A DNA stretch of 41,768 nucleotides from an uncultured Elusimicrobia bacterium (GCA_903873295.1 CAIQNV010000118.1:1-41768), one strand, 5' to 3'; counted from the stretch's first letter, positions 26,822 to 35,452 are shown. Made by a program: numbers and translations. The notes: generated from the letters alone by a model not told the origin.

Positions 26822-28054
26822 TTAGAAACATGCGCCGGATTCGCCGTCGTCGGTGACGATGCGGAGGCGTCCGGCGGCGCTTTCCGCCTCGCCGGCCGTT
26901 CCGGACAGTATGCCTATCCATGACCAGTCATCCTGGCCGACCGGGCTTGCCTTGGCGCCGTTGCCGAGGATGCGGGTGTGAAGGCAGGAACCGGGATCCG
27001 GCAGGAGCACGTCCCTGATAGTCCCGCCGTTCTTCAGCCCGTAAAGTATCGCCTCCGTTCCTCTTCTGCGCGAGAAGTCTCCGTAAGGGTTGCCGGCATC
27101 GGAATGGAAGAGGCCGACCTGAAGCGCGTGCTTGTAAATTCCGGAAGGCGGCACATTAAAGGAAAGGGCCAGAAGCTCGGCGACAGGCCCTCCTCCGGGC
27201 CGCCCGACATTGGGGTCTATCAGGTGGCAGCTGTCGCCGCATTCGATGAATTCAACGTGGAAATAGCCGTTACGAAAGCCGGAGCGCTCGACCAGAATGC
27301 CGACGGCTCTTTTGGCGTTCTGCTGAACCGACAGGTTCAGCGCCGGGTCTATGGGGAAATTGGCGCCCGTTTCCGTGGTCCCCACTTTCCGTCGGCCGGT
27401 AAAGCCCAGGTAGTTTATCCGCCCGTCCAAAACATAACCTTCCAGGCTGAATAATGGTCCTGTGGCGAAGGCCTGCACTATCCAGCGGCCGGAATCCAGC
27501 TCCTTCGGCAGTTTACAGCCGGCGATATGCTCCGGGAGGCGCGCGACATCCTCCGGGGTCTCCAGCCGCTGCACGCCGGTGCCGCCGGCCCCCAGCGTGG
27601 GCTTTGCTACCAGGCTCCTGAAGATCCCCAGGAGGTCCAGGATCTCGTCCTGCGGGATCTGGCCGGCCCTGAAGCTGATCGTTATCGGGATATATTCCGG
27701 GACGAGTTTGAAAGAGTAACCCTTGTCCTTCAGTTTGGAGACGCTCCTGTCCAGGCCCGGAACTCCGAAACGCGGCGCCAGTTCCGCCGCCGTCGCGATC
27801 CTCGCGTCCTGAAAAGAAGCCACGGCCGCCAGGCCGTCGGCCAGCCCGTTCTCCCTGACAAAAACTTCGAGTTTTTCAACATCCCCGGTGGGGACGTCGA
27901 AGTGCCGGTGACGCCGTATCTGGTCCAGCGTGTCGCCGTGATAATGCTTCAGCTCGCACAGGAACACGGGGTCATACCCCAGTTCCGTAACGGCCTGCGC
28001 GCTGTAGTGCGCGCCGATGTCCGAGCTTTCCAGCAGCAGAATATGTTTCCTCAT
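26822..28054 (-). CDS. ATP-grasp carboxylate-amine ligase-like protein
   Basis: 410 residues from the ATG at 28054; 16 more residues are open upstream but overlap the promoter. MRKHILLLESSDIGAHYSAQ is a pre-ATP-grasp (Rossmann-like) start. LVAKPTLGAGGTGVQRL (148-164) is the glycine-rich ATP loop with its lysine. GYFHVEFIECGDSCHLIDPN (263-282) and GRPGGG hold the metal-binding Glu, Asp and Asn residues. The family joins a carboxylate to an amine through an acyl phosphate. The C-terminal 110 residues match the lid/extra domain found in biosynthetic ATP-grasp ligases of dipeptide or modified amino acid pathways. It is divergent from the dikinase operon, with a shared 190-bp control region. Confidence 0.75.
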   Translation of the reverse strand: MRKHILLLESSDIGAHYSAQAVTELGYDPVFLCELKHYHGDTLDQIRRHRHFDVPTGDVEKLEVFVRENGLADGLAAVASFQDARIATAAELAPRFGVPGLDRSVSKLKDKGYSFKLVPEYIPITISFRAGQIPQDEILDLLGIFRSLVAKPTLGAGGTGVQRLETPEDVARLPEHIAGCKLPKELDSGRWIVQAFATGPLFSLEGYVLDGRINYLGFTGRRKVGTTETGANFPIDPALNLSVQQNAKRAVGILVERSGFRNGYFHVEFIECGDSCHLIDPNVGRPGGGPVAELLALSFNVPPSGIYKHALQVGLFHSDAGNPYGDFSRRRGTEAILYGLKNGGTIRDVLLPDPGSCLHTRILGNGAKASPVGQDDWSWIGILSGTAGEAESAAGRLRIVTDDGESGACF

Positions 28055-28153
28055 GACCTTGCGATATAATACACAATTCAGTTCAGGCTGTCTGTGCCAC
28101 AAGGCCTGTATGCGGACGGGCCAAATTACTAAAGGCAGCTAGGCCTAAAGTCT

Positions 28154-28183
28154 TTGTATGCGCGCCGGTCCGAAAAGTACAAT
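28154..28183 (+). promoter_or_regulatory. Promoter of the dikinase-MFS-HAD operon
   Basis: TTGTAT (28154-28159), 18-nt spacer, TACAAT (28178-28183). CAGGAG lies just before the ATG at 28245. The divergent ATP-grasp gene has TATTAT/TATATC boxes at about 28064-28071 on the minus strand. Confidence 0.55.
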
Positions 28184-28244
28184 GCTAAGAGCAGGTCTGG
28201 CGGCCGAACGCGGGCCGCAGGCATTTACCAAACAGGAGAATTAG

Positions 28245-30245
28245 ATGTCCGAAGCCGATCTATTGCCGGTCCCGCCCTTCGCGGATGAAACAGTCGTATC
28301 CCTGATAGGCGAAAGACTCACGCTTCAGGCTTTCCACCAGCTGGCCGGAGTTCTGGCCGGGTATCCGTTCGTCAAAGTGGTAGTGGACCGGCAGGAAAAC
28401 GTCATCCATTTCATCAATAACGCGAAGTACCAGTTCCATCTCGACTACATCGGCGAGCAGATCCTGAAAACCAATGTGCGGGAACTGGAAGGGAAAATAG
28501 ACGAGTTCAACCGCAGCGTTTACTTCGATCCGCAGCGGCGCTTCTGCCTCGGCATCGCGGCCCTGCATTCAAAAAAGGAAGACCCGTTCTTCACGCTTGA
28601 AACGGTGGAAGTCGACACCATGGACGCCGCCATGCTCAAGTTCTTCTACGATTTCGTAAAGAAGAACCTGGATCCCGGCCTTCCGCTGCTTTTCAAGCCG
28701 GCCAATCATCTCCAGGAGGAATTCATAGCGGAGATAGACGCGGCGGAGATCCCCCGCATCTACAGCCACGAGATCTTCGCTTCCGCCAAATTCATAGCGC
28801 TCAATAAGGGCAAAACCTCCGGCCGCCTGAGAGCCTTCAGGAACGCGGAGGAATACCGCCGGCAGTTCTCTACGATAGAGTGGCACGACATTCTTGTGAT
28901 GGCCCGCGTGCCCGACGATATCCCGCGCGTGGCGGGGATAATAAATACCGCGCATACCACTCCGCTTTCCCATACCAACGTGCTGGCCGGCGGCTGGCAG
29001 ATCCCGAACGCCATCCAGCTCGGGATCGAGGAGAAGATAGAAAAGGAGCACCTGGACGGCCAGTGGGTGCGCTACGAGGTGGACTCCAACGCGGGCGGCA
29101 TCGTCCTCGAAAAGGCCGAAACCCCGCCTGACCCGGGCGCCCGTCCCGTCTGGTACGCGGAACGGGTGAAAATGGACCAGCCGGAAACGGTGCGCACGCC
29201 TATCCAGCATCTAAAAGATCTGCGCCTGACCGACCGGTTCCGCTACGGCACCAAGGCGGCAAATCTGGGCGAACTGAACCGGCTCCTCAAAAAGGGCTCT
29301 TCCCGCCTGCTCGGCTTTTACCAGATCAGCCGGCCGCCGCGGGAAAATCTGCTGCCTTACCTGGCGGCCCACCTTAAAATGCCGCCGGATTCCGATCTGG
29401 AAAAAGCGGCCTGGGAATTTCTGAGGTCGGGCATAAACATTCCGCGCGGGATAGCCATCCCGTTCTCCATACAGCAGGAATTCCTGCAGGGCTCGCCGCA
29501 GATACAGCAGCAGATAGGCAAACTTAAAATGGCGCTGGAGCTGCGCTCAAAAGCGGTGGAGCCGCTGTGCCTGGCCCTCCAGCAGATGATAATCTCCGCC
29601 CGCCTTCCGAACAAGCTGCGCGACTATGTGGATTCGCAGATAGTTAAGCACCTGGGCGGCGTTTCCAGCTTTGTGGTGCGCAGCTCGTCCAACGCCGAGG
29701 ACCTGGAGAATTTCTCCGCGGCCGGCATCTACGAATCGATAAACCACGTCGCGACGTCCGAAAAGATCTTCGACAGCCTCCGCACCGTCTGGGCTTCGCT
29801 GGTCTCGCCGAGGAGCATCCGCCTGCGCGACGAAGCGGGCATCTCCCTGGACGATTCCTACATGGGCGTGATCATCCAGGAGGAGGTGTCGGCGGACATG
29901 GGCGGCGTGATGATAACCAAGAACCCCGCCAACAGCGGCGACTTCAGGAACATCTACATAAACGTGTCCACCAAATCCGTGGTCAGCGTGGTCCAGGGTT
30001 CCGACATGCCGTACCAGTTCCTTTATAACACGGTGGAGGGCGGCGGCCGCACCGTCTCGCTCGGGAGCGCGAAAGAGGACCTGTGCGCCCCGAAAAAAGC
30101 GGTGCTGGCCAGGCTGGCGCTGGCGGGCCGCCTGCTCCAGTCGCATTTCTCGCAGGACTACACCTTCAGCAACCCGCTGGACATAGAGTGGGCGGCGAAA
30201 GGGGATACCCTGCATATTCTACAGGCAAGACCGTATGCAAGATAG
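28245..30245 (+). CDS. Dikinase-like protein: phosphohistidine domain followed by PPDK-type ATP domain
   Basis: 666 residues. Residues 1-210 are an unrecognised domain. Residues 215-260 are a swivelling phosphohistidine domain, with TTPLSHTNVLAGGWQIPNAI and the phosphate-carrying His243. Residues 333-664 are the ATP-binding domain of the PEP synthase/PPDK family: YGTKAANLGELNRLL, FVVRSSSNAEDLENFSAAGI (477-496), IIQEEVSADMGGVMITKNP (543-561), PLDIEWA and LHILQARPY. The order His domain then ATP domain is the reverse of PEP synthase and the same as plant glucan water dikinase. No PEP/pyruvate barrel is present, so the acceptor is probably another molecule bound by the N-terminal domain. The next gene (MFS) overlaps its end by 11 nt. 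Confidence 0.8.
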   Translation: MSEADLLPVPPFADETVVSLIGERLTLQAFHQLAGVLAGYPFVKVVVDRQENVIHFINNAKYQFHLDYIGEQILKTNVRELEGKIDEFNRSVYFDPQRRFCLGIAALHSKKEDPFFTLETVEVDTMDAAMLKFFYDFVKKNLDPGLPLLFKPANHLQEEFIAEIDAAEIPRIYSHEIFASAKFIALNKGKTSGRLRAFRNAEEYRRQFSTIEWHDILVMARVPDDIPRVAGIINTAHTTPLSHTNVLAGGWQIPNAIQLGIEEKIEKEHLDGQWVRYEVDSNAGGIVLEKAETPPDPGARPVWYAERVKMDQPETVRTPIQHLKDLRLTDRFRYGTKAANLGELNRLLKKGSSRLLGFYQISRPPRENLLPYLAAHLKMPPDSDLEKAAWEFLRSGINIPRGIAIPFSIQQEFLQGSPQIQQQIGKLKMALELRSKAVEPLCLALQQMIISARLPNKLRDYVDSQIVKHLGGVSSFVVRSSSNAEDLENFSAAGIYESINHVATSEKIFDSLRTVWASLVSPRSIRLRDEAGISLDDSYMGVIIQEEVSADMGGVMITKNPANSGDFRNIYINVSTKSVVSVVQGSDMPYQFLYNTVEGGGRTVSLGSAKEDLCAPKKAVLARLALAGRLLQSHFSQDYTFSNPLDIEWAAKGDTLHILQARPYAR

Positions 30246-31500
30246 CCTCAAAAAAACAACCCGCCTCTACTACGGCTTCCAGTTCTTCTTCCCGCTGCTG
30301 CTGTGGCTGCCCATCTTCTACGAATACCAGAAGCGGATGGGGCTGGACGACCGGCAGATCTTCGGCATACAGAGTTTTTATTACCTGGCTTTCTTCCTGC
30401 TGGAGATCCCGACCGGCTATTTCGCCGATTCCTGGGGCTACCGGCAGAGTATGCGGCTGGGGGCGGCGACGCTGGTCCTCTCCACCGCGCTGCCTATCTT
30501 CTGGACTACCTACTTCGGGTTTCTAACGCACTTTGTGCTCATCGCCCTGGCGCGCTCGTTCGTTTCCGGCGCCTCCAGCGCTTATCTTTACGAATGTATG
30601 AAGGCCGGAGGCGCCGAGGCCGAATACAAGCAGGTGGAGGGAAACGCCAGAGCGTACGGCCTTATAGGCAAAGTGGTATGCTGGGCGGGAGTCGGCGCCG
30701 TCATGAAATGGCATATAACCCTGCCGTACTGGCTCACGCTGGTTTGCGCCGTAATTTCGCTGGTCTACGCCCAGCGGCTGCCGCAACAGCATAATCTGCC
30801 GAAGAAGGCCTGGGCCCGCGGCTCCCGGATCTGGGACGGCGAGGACGGCGAAGAGGAAAATGTATTCTGGGTTTCCCGGATCTGGACGGAGCTGCGCAAC
30901 TATATGCTGCCGGTGCTGAGAACGCTGAAGAACTCTCCGCTGCTCACTTTGCTCATGATCCAGGGCATAGGTATCTTCATTCTGGGCAGGATAGGCCAGA
31001 TAAATCTTTACCAGCCCATCCTAGAGTCTAAGAAATTCGATCTGGTTTCCTACGGCTGGATTATGTCCGTAATGACCGTCTTCGAGGCGGTCGGCTCAGC
31101 GCGGCACAAATGGACAAAGCGCGTTATGAGCGACATTAATATGGTCTTCGCGCTGACCCTGGCCATTGCGGGCAGCCTTTCGCTTATGGCGGTGTCGGCA
31201 AAAGCCGGTACTTTCACGGGGCTGATTATCTTTTCGTACGCCTCGGGCCTCGCCTACCCCATCCAGAAGCAGCTCCTGAACGACAGCATAAGCGATTCGC
31301 GCTATCGGGCCACCCTGCTTTCCATAGAATCGCTGATAGACCGCGGCGTCTGCGCCTGCGTGGTTCCTTTTATCGCCCCGTTCGTGTCCGGCGGGAAGCT
31401 GAACTTTTTTCTTCACCTTTCGGCGCTGTCGGCGGCGGTCTGCATGGTGATCTTATTCGTAGTGATAAGGAGATATCATGACCAGCCTCTCCGCGGTTAA
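30235..31500 (+). CDS. MFS transporter
   Basis: 421 residues with about twelve membrane helices. IFGIQSFYYLAFFLLEIPTG then YFADSWGYRQSMRLGA gives the motif A region between helices 2 and 3 (GYFADSWGYRQ), as in major facilitator carriers. A soluble loop of about 50 residues (190-240, with DGEDGEEEN) separates the two six-helix halves. Overlaps the dikinase gene by 11 nt and the HAD gene by 23 nt, so the three are translated together. It could export the product, or import the substrate, of the dikinase/ATP-grasp enzymes. The substrate is unknown. Confidence 0.8.
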   Translation: MQDSLKKTTRLYYGFQFFFPLLLWLPIFYEYQKRMGLDDRQIFGIQSFYYLAFFLLEIPTGYFADSWGYRQSMRLGAATLVLSTALPIFWTTYFGFLTHFVLIALARSFVSGASSAYLYECMKAGGAEAEYKQVEGNARAYGLIGKVVCWAGVGAVMKWHITLPYWLTLVCAVISLVYAQRLPQQHNLPKKAWARGSRIWDGEDGEEENVFWVSRIWTELRNYMLPVLRTLKNSPLLTLLMIQGIGIFILGRIGQINLYQPILESKKFDLVSYGWIMSVMTVFEAVGSARHKWTKRVMSDINMVFALTLAIAGSLSLMAVSAKAGTFTGLIIFSYASGLAYPIQKQLLNDSISDSRYRATLLSIESLIDRGVCACVVPFIAPFVSGGKLNFFLHLSALSAAVCMVILFVVIRRYHDQPLRG

Positions 31501-32047
31501 GAAGCTTGCGGCAATAATTCTGCTGGCGGTTGCCCCGGCGCAGGCCGGGGATAAACTTCCCTGGGTGTTTTTCGACCTGGGCAAGACGCTGATAGACCAT
31601 AACCCGGATTACACCAATATGCGCTACCTCCCGGGGACGAAGGATTACATAAAAAGCCTTAAGAGCCGGGGGTTCCGCCTGGGCATACTGATCAACTGGC
31701 CCGAGGAGGAGGGGAACAGCGACGCGGAGAAACTGGCGCTCTGCAAACGGTTCGTGCTGGAGAACTGGAACAATTCCGCGCCGTTCGACTGGGACCTGTT
31801 CGACGCGGTATTTTTTCCGCCGAAGAATATTTACCGCAAGCCCCACCCGTATTTATTCCAGAAGGCGCTGAAAACGGCGGAACCGGCCGCGGCGGTATAC
31901 CAGGGAGAGAATCCCGGGGAGATAGAAGCCGCGAAGAAGGCCGGAATGGCGGCGCACAGGGTGGTTTTCTTTCCCGAAGCCGGGGAAAAACCGGCGGGCT
32001 ATCTGAGCGCGGACGAACTCCTCACGCTGATAACGAGGGAAAATTAA
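31478..32047 (+). CDS. Exported HAD-like protein with altered active site
   Basis: 189 residues, begun by a perfect AAGGAG 5 nt ahead of the ATG inside the MFS gene. A signal peptide is likely (KKLAAIILLAVAPAQA-GD, cleavage after Ala23). The rest is a small HAD fold: WVFFDLGKTLID, with nucleophile-type Asp33 but Gly instead of the second Asp; RLGILINWP, where Asn takes the place of Ser/Thr; YRKPHPYLFQKAL with the motif III lysine; and YQGENPGEIEAAKKAG, in which the usual acidic pair is shifted. An exported HAD protein is unusual. It may be a phosphatase of different chemistry or a binding protein. Confidence 0.7.
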   Translation: MTSLSAVKKLAAIILLAVAPAQAGDKLPWVFFDLGKTLIDHNPDYTNMRYLPGTKDYIKSLKSRGFRLGILINWPEEEGNSDAEKLALCKRFVLENWNNSAPFDWDLFDAVFFPPKNIYRKPHPYLFQKALKTAEPAAAVYQGENPGEIEAAKKAGMAAHRVVFFPEAGEKPAGYLSADELLTLITREN

Positions 32048-32064
32048 AAAGGGGCCGCCTTTTT
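32046..32064. terminator. Hairpin terminator between convergent genes
   Basis: AAAAAGG, short GC loop, CCTTTTT. The stem begins in the stop codon of the HAD gene. Further T-rich runs follow at 32075-32095. Confidence 0.6.
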
Positions 32065-32107
32065 GACAGGGGTCTTTTTAGCGCTTTTTAATGGTTTTAA
32101 AGAGGGG

Positions 32108-33157
32108 TCAGAGGAGGTGCAGGACGTAGCGGTTCAGGGGGCCGGCGGCCATGGCGCCCATAAGGGCTATCGACCAGCCTTCGCCGGCTATAGCGGCCTG
32201 GCCGACTTCAAGTACCGGAATGGGGGCAAGGGCCATGACAAAAACCCCTGAATGGAAAACAAGCCTGACCACGTCGGCGGTGATAACTCCGGCTCCCGCT
32301 TCCCGGCCTGCGTCCCAGCCCAGGCGCGCGGCCGCTATCTCCACATTTGATAAATTGCTCAGCGTAAGCAGGCCGCCGAAACCGGCCCCGGCCGCCGCCT
32401 TCATCAAAGCCTTTGCTTTTTCTGTGCCGGTCAGCCCCCCTTTCCTATAAGCCTCCCAGTTCTGCTTACGCAGGGCGCCCCAGTAAAGCAGGGCCTGGTT
32501 GGCAAATCCGTCCATGCCAAGGTCGGCGGGCCTTTCCACCTTCGCTCTCCCGGTTTCCGCGCGCGGGACAGGAACGGCAGAAGAAAGAGTCTTAGGAAAA
32601 GGCAGCGCTGCGGCGGCGTCGGCGGCCGGCTTGTATTGTCCGCCTCCGGCGGCGGCCGGGAGCACGGCCGCGCTTTTTGAACCGGCCCCGTCAAAGAACC
32701 TGGCGGAACCTTCGGAAGTGGCAAGAACTCCGGAAGCCGAGAAGCCCTCAAGCTCGTTCAGGGAAACCGATCGCGCGGCGTCGGGCCGCCCCTCCGCCGA
32801 CTGCTTAAAGTCCGCGCAGCCCGCGCCCGCGAAATAGCGCAACTCGGCTTTAAAGTCAGCGGTAAAATATCTTTCCGCCGTCTTCCGGTCTTCGGCGTTC
32901 AGCGCGCAGCTCTTAAATCTTTTGACCAGCGCGGCGACTTTTTCTTTCTTCTCGGAGAGTCCGTCGGAAGCGGCCGGGCCGAAATCTTTTTCAACTGTTT
33001 TAAGAAATGCCGCGGTAAGCTCCGTCGGGAGCTTTACCGCCTGCACCGCGGACCAGGGAGCGGCGGCCGCCTGGTAGGAGACTGTCCCCGCGAACAGCGG
33101 GCCCGCCCAGACGAGAGCGAGCGCGGCTGCCGATATGATATTTTTACGGGGGCTCAT
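32108..33157 (-). CDS. Exported protein of unknown function with C-terminal membrane helices
   Basis: 349 residues with signal peptide MSPRKNIISAAALALVWAG-PLFAG. AGAGG-type Shine-Dalgarno (AGAGG) before the ATG. Residues 40-110 are charged and helical (FLKTVEKDFGPAASDGLSEK), with two cysteines (SCALNAEDR; GAGCADF) that could form a disulfide. Residues 130-215 are Ala/Ser-rich and probably unfolded. Residues 255-349 carry three hydrophobic helices (AAGAGFGGLLTLSNLS; VVRLVFHSGVFVMALAPIPV; WSIALMGAMAAGPLNRYVLH). I recognise no family. Confidence 0.55.
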   Translation of the reverse strand: MSPRKNIISAAALALVWAGPLFAGTVSYQAAAAPWSAVQAVKLPTELTAAFLKTVEKDFGPAASDGLSEKKEKVAALVKRFKSCALNAEDRKTAERYFTADFKAELRYFAGAGCADFKQSAEGRPDAARSVSLNELEGFSASGVLATSEGSARFFDGAGSKSAAVLPAAAGGGQYKPAADAAAALPFPKTLSSAVPVPRAETGRAKVERPADLGMDGFANQALLYWGALRKQNWEAYRKGGLTGTEKAKALMKAAAGAGFGGLLTLSNLSNVEIAAARLGWDAGREAGAGVITADVVRLVFHSGVFVMALAPIPVLEVGQAAIAGEGWSIALMGAMAAGPLNRYVLHLL

Positions 33158-33222
33158 TTACCTCTATAGTCTAGCCCGCGAACCGGCCGCGCGTAAGCGC
33201 CATAATGCCCAGCCGGGACCAC

Positions 33223-33252
33223 AAAAAAGGCCCATGCGCGCATGGGCCCTTT
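33223..33252 (-). terminator. Terminator of the methyltransferase gene
   Basis: GGCCCATG CGCG CATGGGCC is a perfect 20-bp palindrome. On the minus strand it is followed by TTTTTT. It separates the methyltransferase gene from the exported-protein gene downstream. Confidence 0.9.
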
Positions 33253-33290
33253 CTCTTTAAATCGTTACCGCTCCGCCGCGGGGCAGCCGG

Positions 33291-34019
33291 TCACTGATCT
33301 GCAATTATTCGTTCGGGATGGAACAGTAAACGTCCGAAGTTATGCATGGTCTTCAGCGAAACTTTAAGGGAACCGGCGAACGGATACGCCGGCTTGGCCT
33401 CGGAAAGTTTTTCTATCACGCCCAGGCCGTCGCCTATGCCCTCGAGCAGTATGGGGTCGATGGCCTGATCATAAGCGGCCTGCCAGGAGCGCACATAGGC
33501 CCTTTCAGCGTCGACGCGGTTGGCGTCGTCAAGTATTATATAGCCGCCGGGAGACAAAGCCCGGAAGACATCGTAAAAGACCGACTCGCGGCCGTAGTCG
33601 CGGGGCGCGTCGATAAGCGCAAGATCGAAAGGCCCCAGGGCTTCCAGGAGGCCCTTCGGCAGGCTGTAGGAAAGCAGGAGGCGGGGGCCGTATAATTTAG
33701 GCCGCAGCGGGGCGACACGGAACTCCACCCTGGCCTGACAGCCGGAACTGTCGAAAGCTTCTTTCGCAAGCGCGGAATACTGCGGGGAATCGTCGATGGA
33801 AAGCAGATAATTGTTCTCCAGCGGCGCTATTTCCCTGGCCATCATCAAAGTCGAGAAGCCGGAACCGAACTCTATTATGCGCCTGGCTCCCAGCGCCCGC
33901 ACGAAGCCCGCCAGAAAGCGGCAGGAGGAGGGATCCATGGCGCTGGACCCGGGGTGCTCTAGCCGGGAAACAGGCACTTTATCCATTTCAGCTACGGCTG
34001 ATGCTATATAGGGGTTCAT
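33291..34019 (-). CDS. Class I SAM-dependent methyltransferase
   Basis: 242 residues. RRIIEFGSGFSTLMMA (46-61) is motif I (E/D-x-G-x-G), LLSIDDSPQYSALA (72-85) is the second strand with the acidic residue that holds the ribose, FDLALIDAPRDYGRESVFYD (about 130-149) is motif IV, and LSPGGYIILDDANR is motif V/VI. The pattern with an IDAPRDYGR loop is close to the O-methyltransferase/Methyltransf_24 group that often works on sugars or small metabolites. Substrate unknown. Stands alone with its own terminator; the 330 bp upstream hold hairpins. Confidence 0.75.
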   Translation of the reverse strand: MNPYIASAVAEMDKVPVSRLEHPGSSAMDPSSCRFLAGFVRALGARRIIEFGSGFSTLMMAREIAPLENNYLLSIDDSPQYSALAKEAFDSSGCQARVEFRVAPLRPKLYGPRLLLSYSLPKGLLEALGPFDLALIDAPRDYGRESVFYDVFRALSPGGYIILDDANRVDAERAYVRSWQAAYDQAIDPILLEGIGDGLGVIEKLSEAKPAYPFAGSLKVSLKTMHNFGRLLFHPERIIADQ

Positions 34020-34351
34020 AAATATTCACCTGAGGCGGTGCCGCAGGTTAACCTGAAAGTTGCAACTGCAACTTTCCGCCCGCATAGCGGGCGCCCTCCG
34101 GGAGGCATACACCTCGTCGGGCCCGTCGCGCATAGCGCTTGGCCCTCCGCCCGCTTCGCGGGGAATCCTGCAGAATAATTCTATCTCCTGATTTTTCCGA
34201 TGAAATCTATCTTGAACTGCAGGATTCAAGTTAACTTTACCACTTTTACCGCCCTGTTTCCTATTTTTGCGCGGGCGCCGTCTCCGGGCTTATGGGTTTG
34301 CCGCCCGAGGCAGGCGGCGGATGGGGTTATGGAACAGCCGATTTTTCAGCG
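34020..34351. repeat. Hairpin-rich non-coding region
   Basis: 332 bp without a convincing gene. From left to right it holds: a perfect 10-bp hairpin (34055-34064 / 34067-34076, loop of two), GCCCGC-ATA-GCGGGC, GCCCTCC-GGGAGGC, CCCGC-TTC-GCGGG, and an 11-bp perfect repeat GAATCCTGCAG (34163-34173) with its complement at 34217-34227 around a 43-nt loop. A 67-codon frame on the minus strand crosses all of these and looks spurious. Confidence 0.55.
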
Positions 34352-35185
34352 TTAATTTTTCTCTTCTGCCGGGGGCTGCTTACTTTCGGCGCCTTCTGCT
34401 TTTACGGGGGTCTGAGCGGCCGAAAACTGCTCCGCGCGGTCGCGGGCCAAAGCCCGGCTTTTTTCTTCAAAGCCGGCCTCCAGCGTATTTTGAAGTTTGC
34501 GGTAGTCTTCTTCCGCCTCGCGCTTCTTGGCAAGATATTCCGCGTCCAGGCCGCGGCGGCGGACTTCAACCCTCTCCTCGGACTGGTGCACCCCGCCCTC
34601 GAGCCAGGCTATCCTTTCGGTAAGCTCTTTCTCGCGCGCCTTAAAGGAGGTCTGGAGCGTGGTCAGCCGCCCCTGGTAGTCGCCCTCCAGCTCCGCGCGC
34701 AGCCCGTCATATTTTTTCTGGGCCCCGGCAAGGCTGCCGGCGTACTGGCTTTCCACTTCAAGCAGGCGCGCGCTCCAGCGCTCTATCACGGCGCGCTGGT
34801 TGCGGTCCAGCTCTTCGAATTTATCCGAGTATTCTTCCTCGAGGCGGCGCCGCAGGCTGTCCAGCTTCGCCTCTTTTTTAAGCAGCTGCTGAATATCCAG
34901 TTTGCCCTCGCCAAGCAAAGACATAGTGGCCTCCAGCTTGACGTAAAAATCCTCTTTCTCTTCCAGGGTTTTGGCGCGGGAAGTGTAGGCGTCCGTAAGG
35001 GAAGCGTCTTTGAGCTGCAGCCGCTTTGCGGTTTCTTCGGCTGCGGCGAGATTTTTTCTGAGGTCGGCGCTCTCTTTCTCTACGGTATTAAGCCTCTCCA
35101 GCGCCCAGCGCAGGGTCATGCGGGCGGTATCCAGGCTTGTGACGTCGTTGACCATCCGCTCTATTTCGCCGTATTGATTTGTCAT
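34352..35185 (-). CDS. Cytoplasmic coiled-coil protein
   Basis: 277 residues with no signal peptide or membrane helix. Residues 25-250 are almost continuous heptad-type helix (ALERLNTVEKESADLRKNLA; FKAREKELTERIAWLEGGVH; KREAEEDYRKLQNTLEAGFE), with one interruption near 90-105. The ends are polar and Pro/Glu-rich. A good promoter (TTGACT-N17-TAGACT) and AAGG upstream support the ATG at 35185. No enzyme motif is seen; a structural or scaffold role is likely. Confidence 0.7.
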   Translation of the reverse strand: MTNQYGEIERMVNDVTSLDTARMTLRWALERLNTVEKESADLRKNLAAAEETAKRLQLKDASLTDAYTSRAKTLEEKEDFYVKLEATMSLLGEGKLDIQQLLKKEAKLDSLRRRLEEEYSDKFEELDRNQRAVIERWSARLLEVESQYAGSLAGAQKKYDGLRAELEGDYQGRLTTLQTSFKAREKELTERIAWLEGGVHQSEERVEVRRRGLDAEYLAKKREAEEDYRKLQNTLEAGFEEKSRALARDRAEQFSAAQTPVKAEGAESKQPPAEEKN

Positions 35186-35213
35186 AGTTTTGCCTTTATA
35201 ATGCTCTATCTCA

Positions 35214-35242
35214 AGTCTAATATACCCGCCCCTTCAAGTCAA
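35214..35242 (-). promoter_or_regulatory. Promoter of the coiled-coil gene
   Basis: On the minus strand TTGACT (35242-35237), a 17-nt spacer and TAGACT (35219-35214), about 28 nt before the ATG. Confidence 0.6.
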
Positions 35243-35358
35243 GAAACTGAATATTGAATGAATATTAAAACATTGTGTCATAAGACGCCCGCCCGCACTT
35301 ATAAATTCGCGCCTTCGCGCGGAGCGTGCTGATTTATTTCTTAATCCGCGATCCGGAA

Positions 35359-35435
35359 ATGTCCAGGAAATTAATGTGGCTGGCTTTATTGGCGGCGGCC
35401 GGCTTTCTTGTCCGGCGCGTCGGTTACCCGGCCGC
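35359..35435 (+). pseudogene. Broken 5' copy of the CcmH-C-like gene
   Basis: These 77 bp match 36727-36803 at about 65 positions, including ATG and the run GAAATTAATGTGGCTGGCT. The encoded KLMWLALLAAAGFL matches KLMWLAVLAAAGFL in the intact gene. After GGCCGC the similarity stops and the frame runs into the terminator of the neighbouring lipoprotein gene. It is a remnant of a duplication. Confidence 0.7.
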
Positions 35436-35452
35436 AAGCCTGGCTCCAGACC

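Noticed and set aside
34026..34229. A 67-codon frame on the minus strand
   Set aside because: It crosses a series of hairpins, has no Shine-Dalgarno sequence and no protein-like composition.
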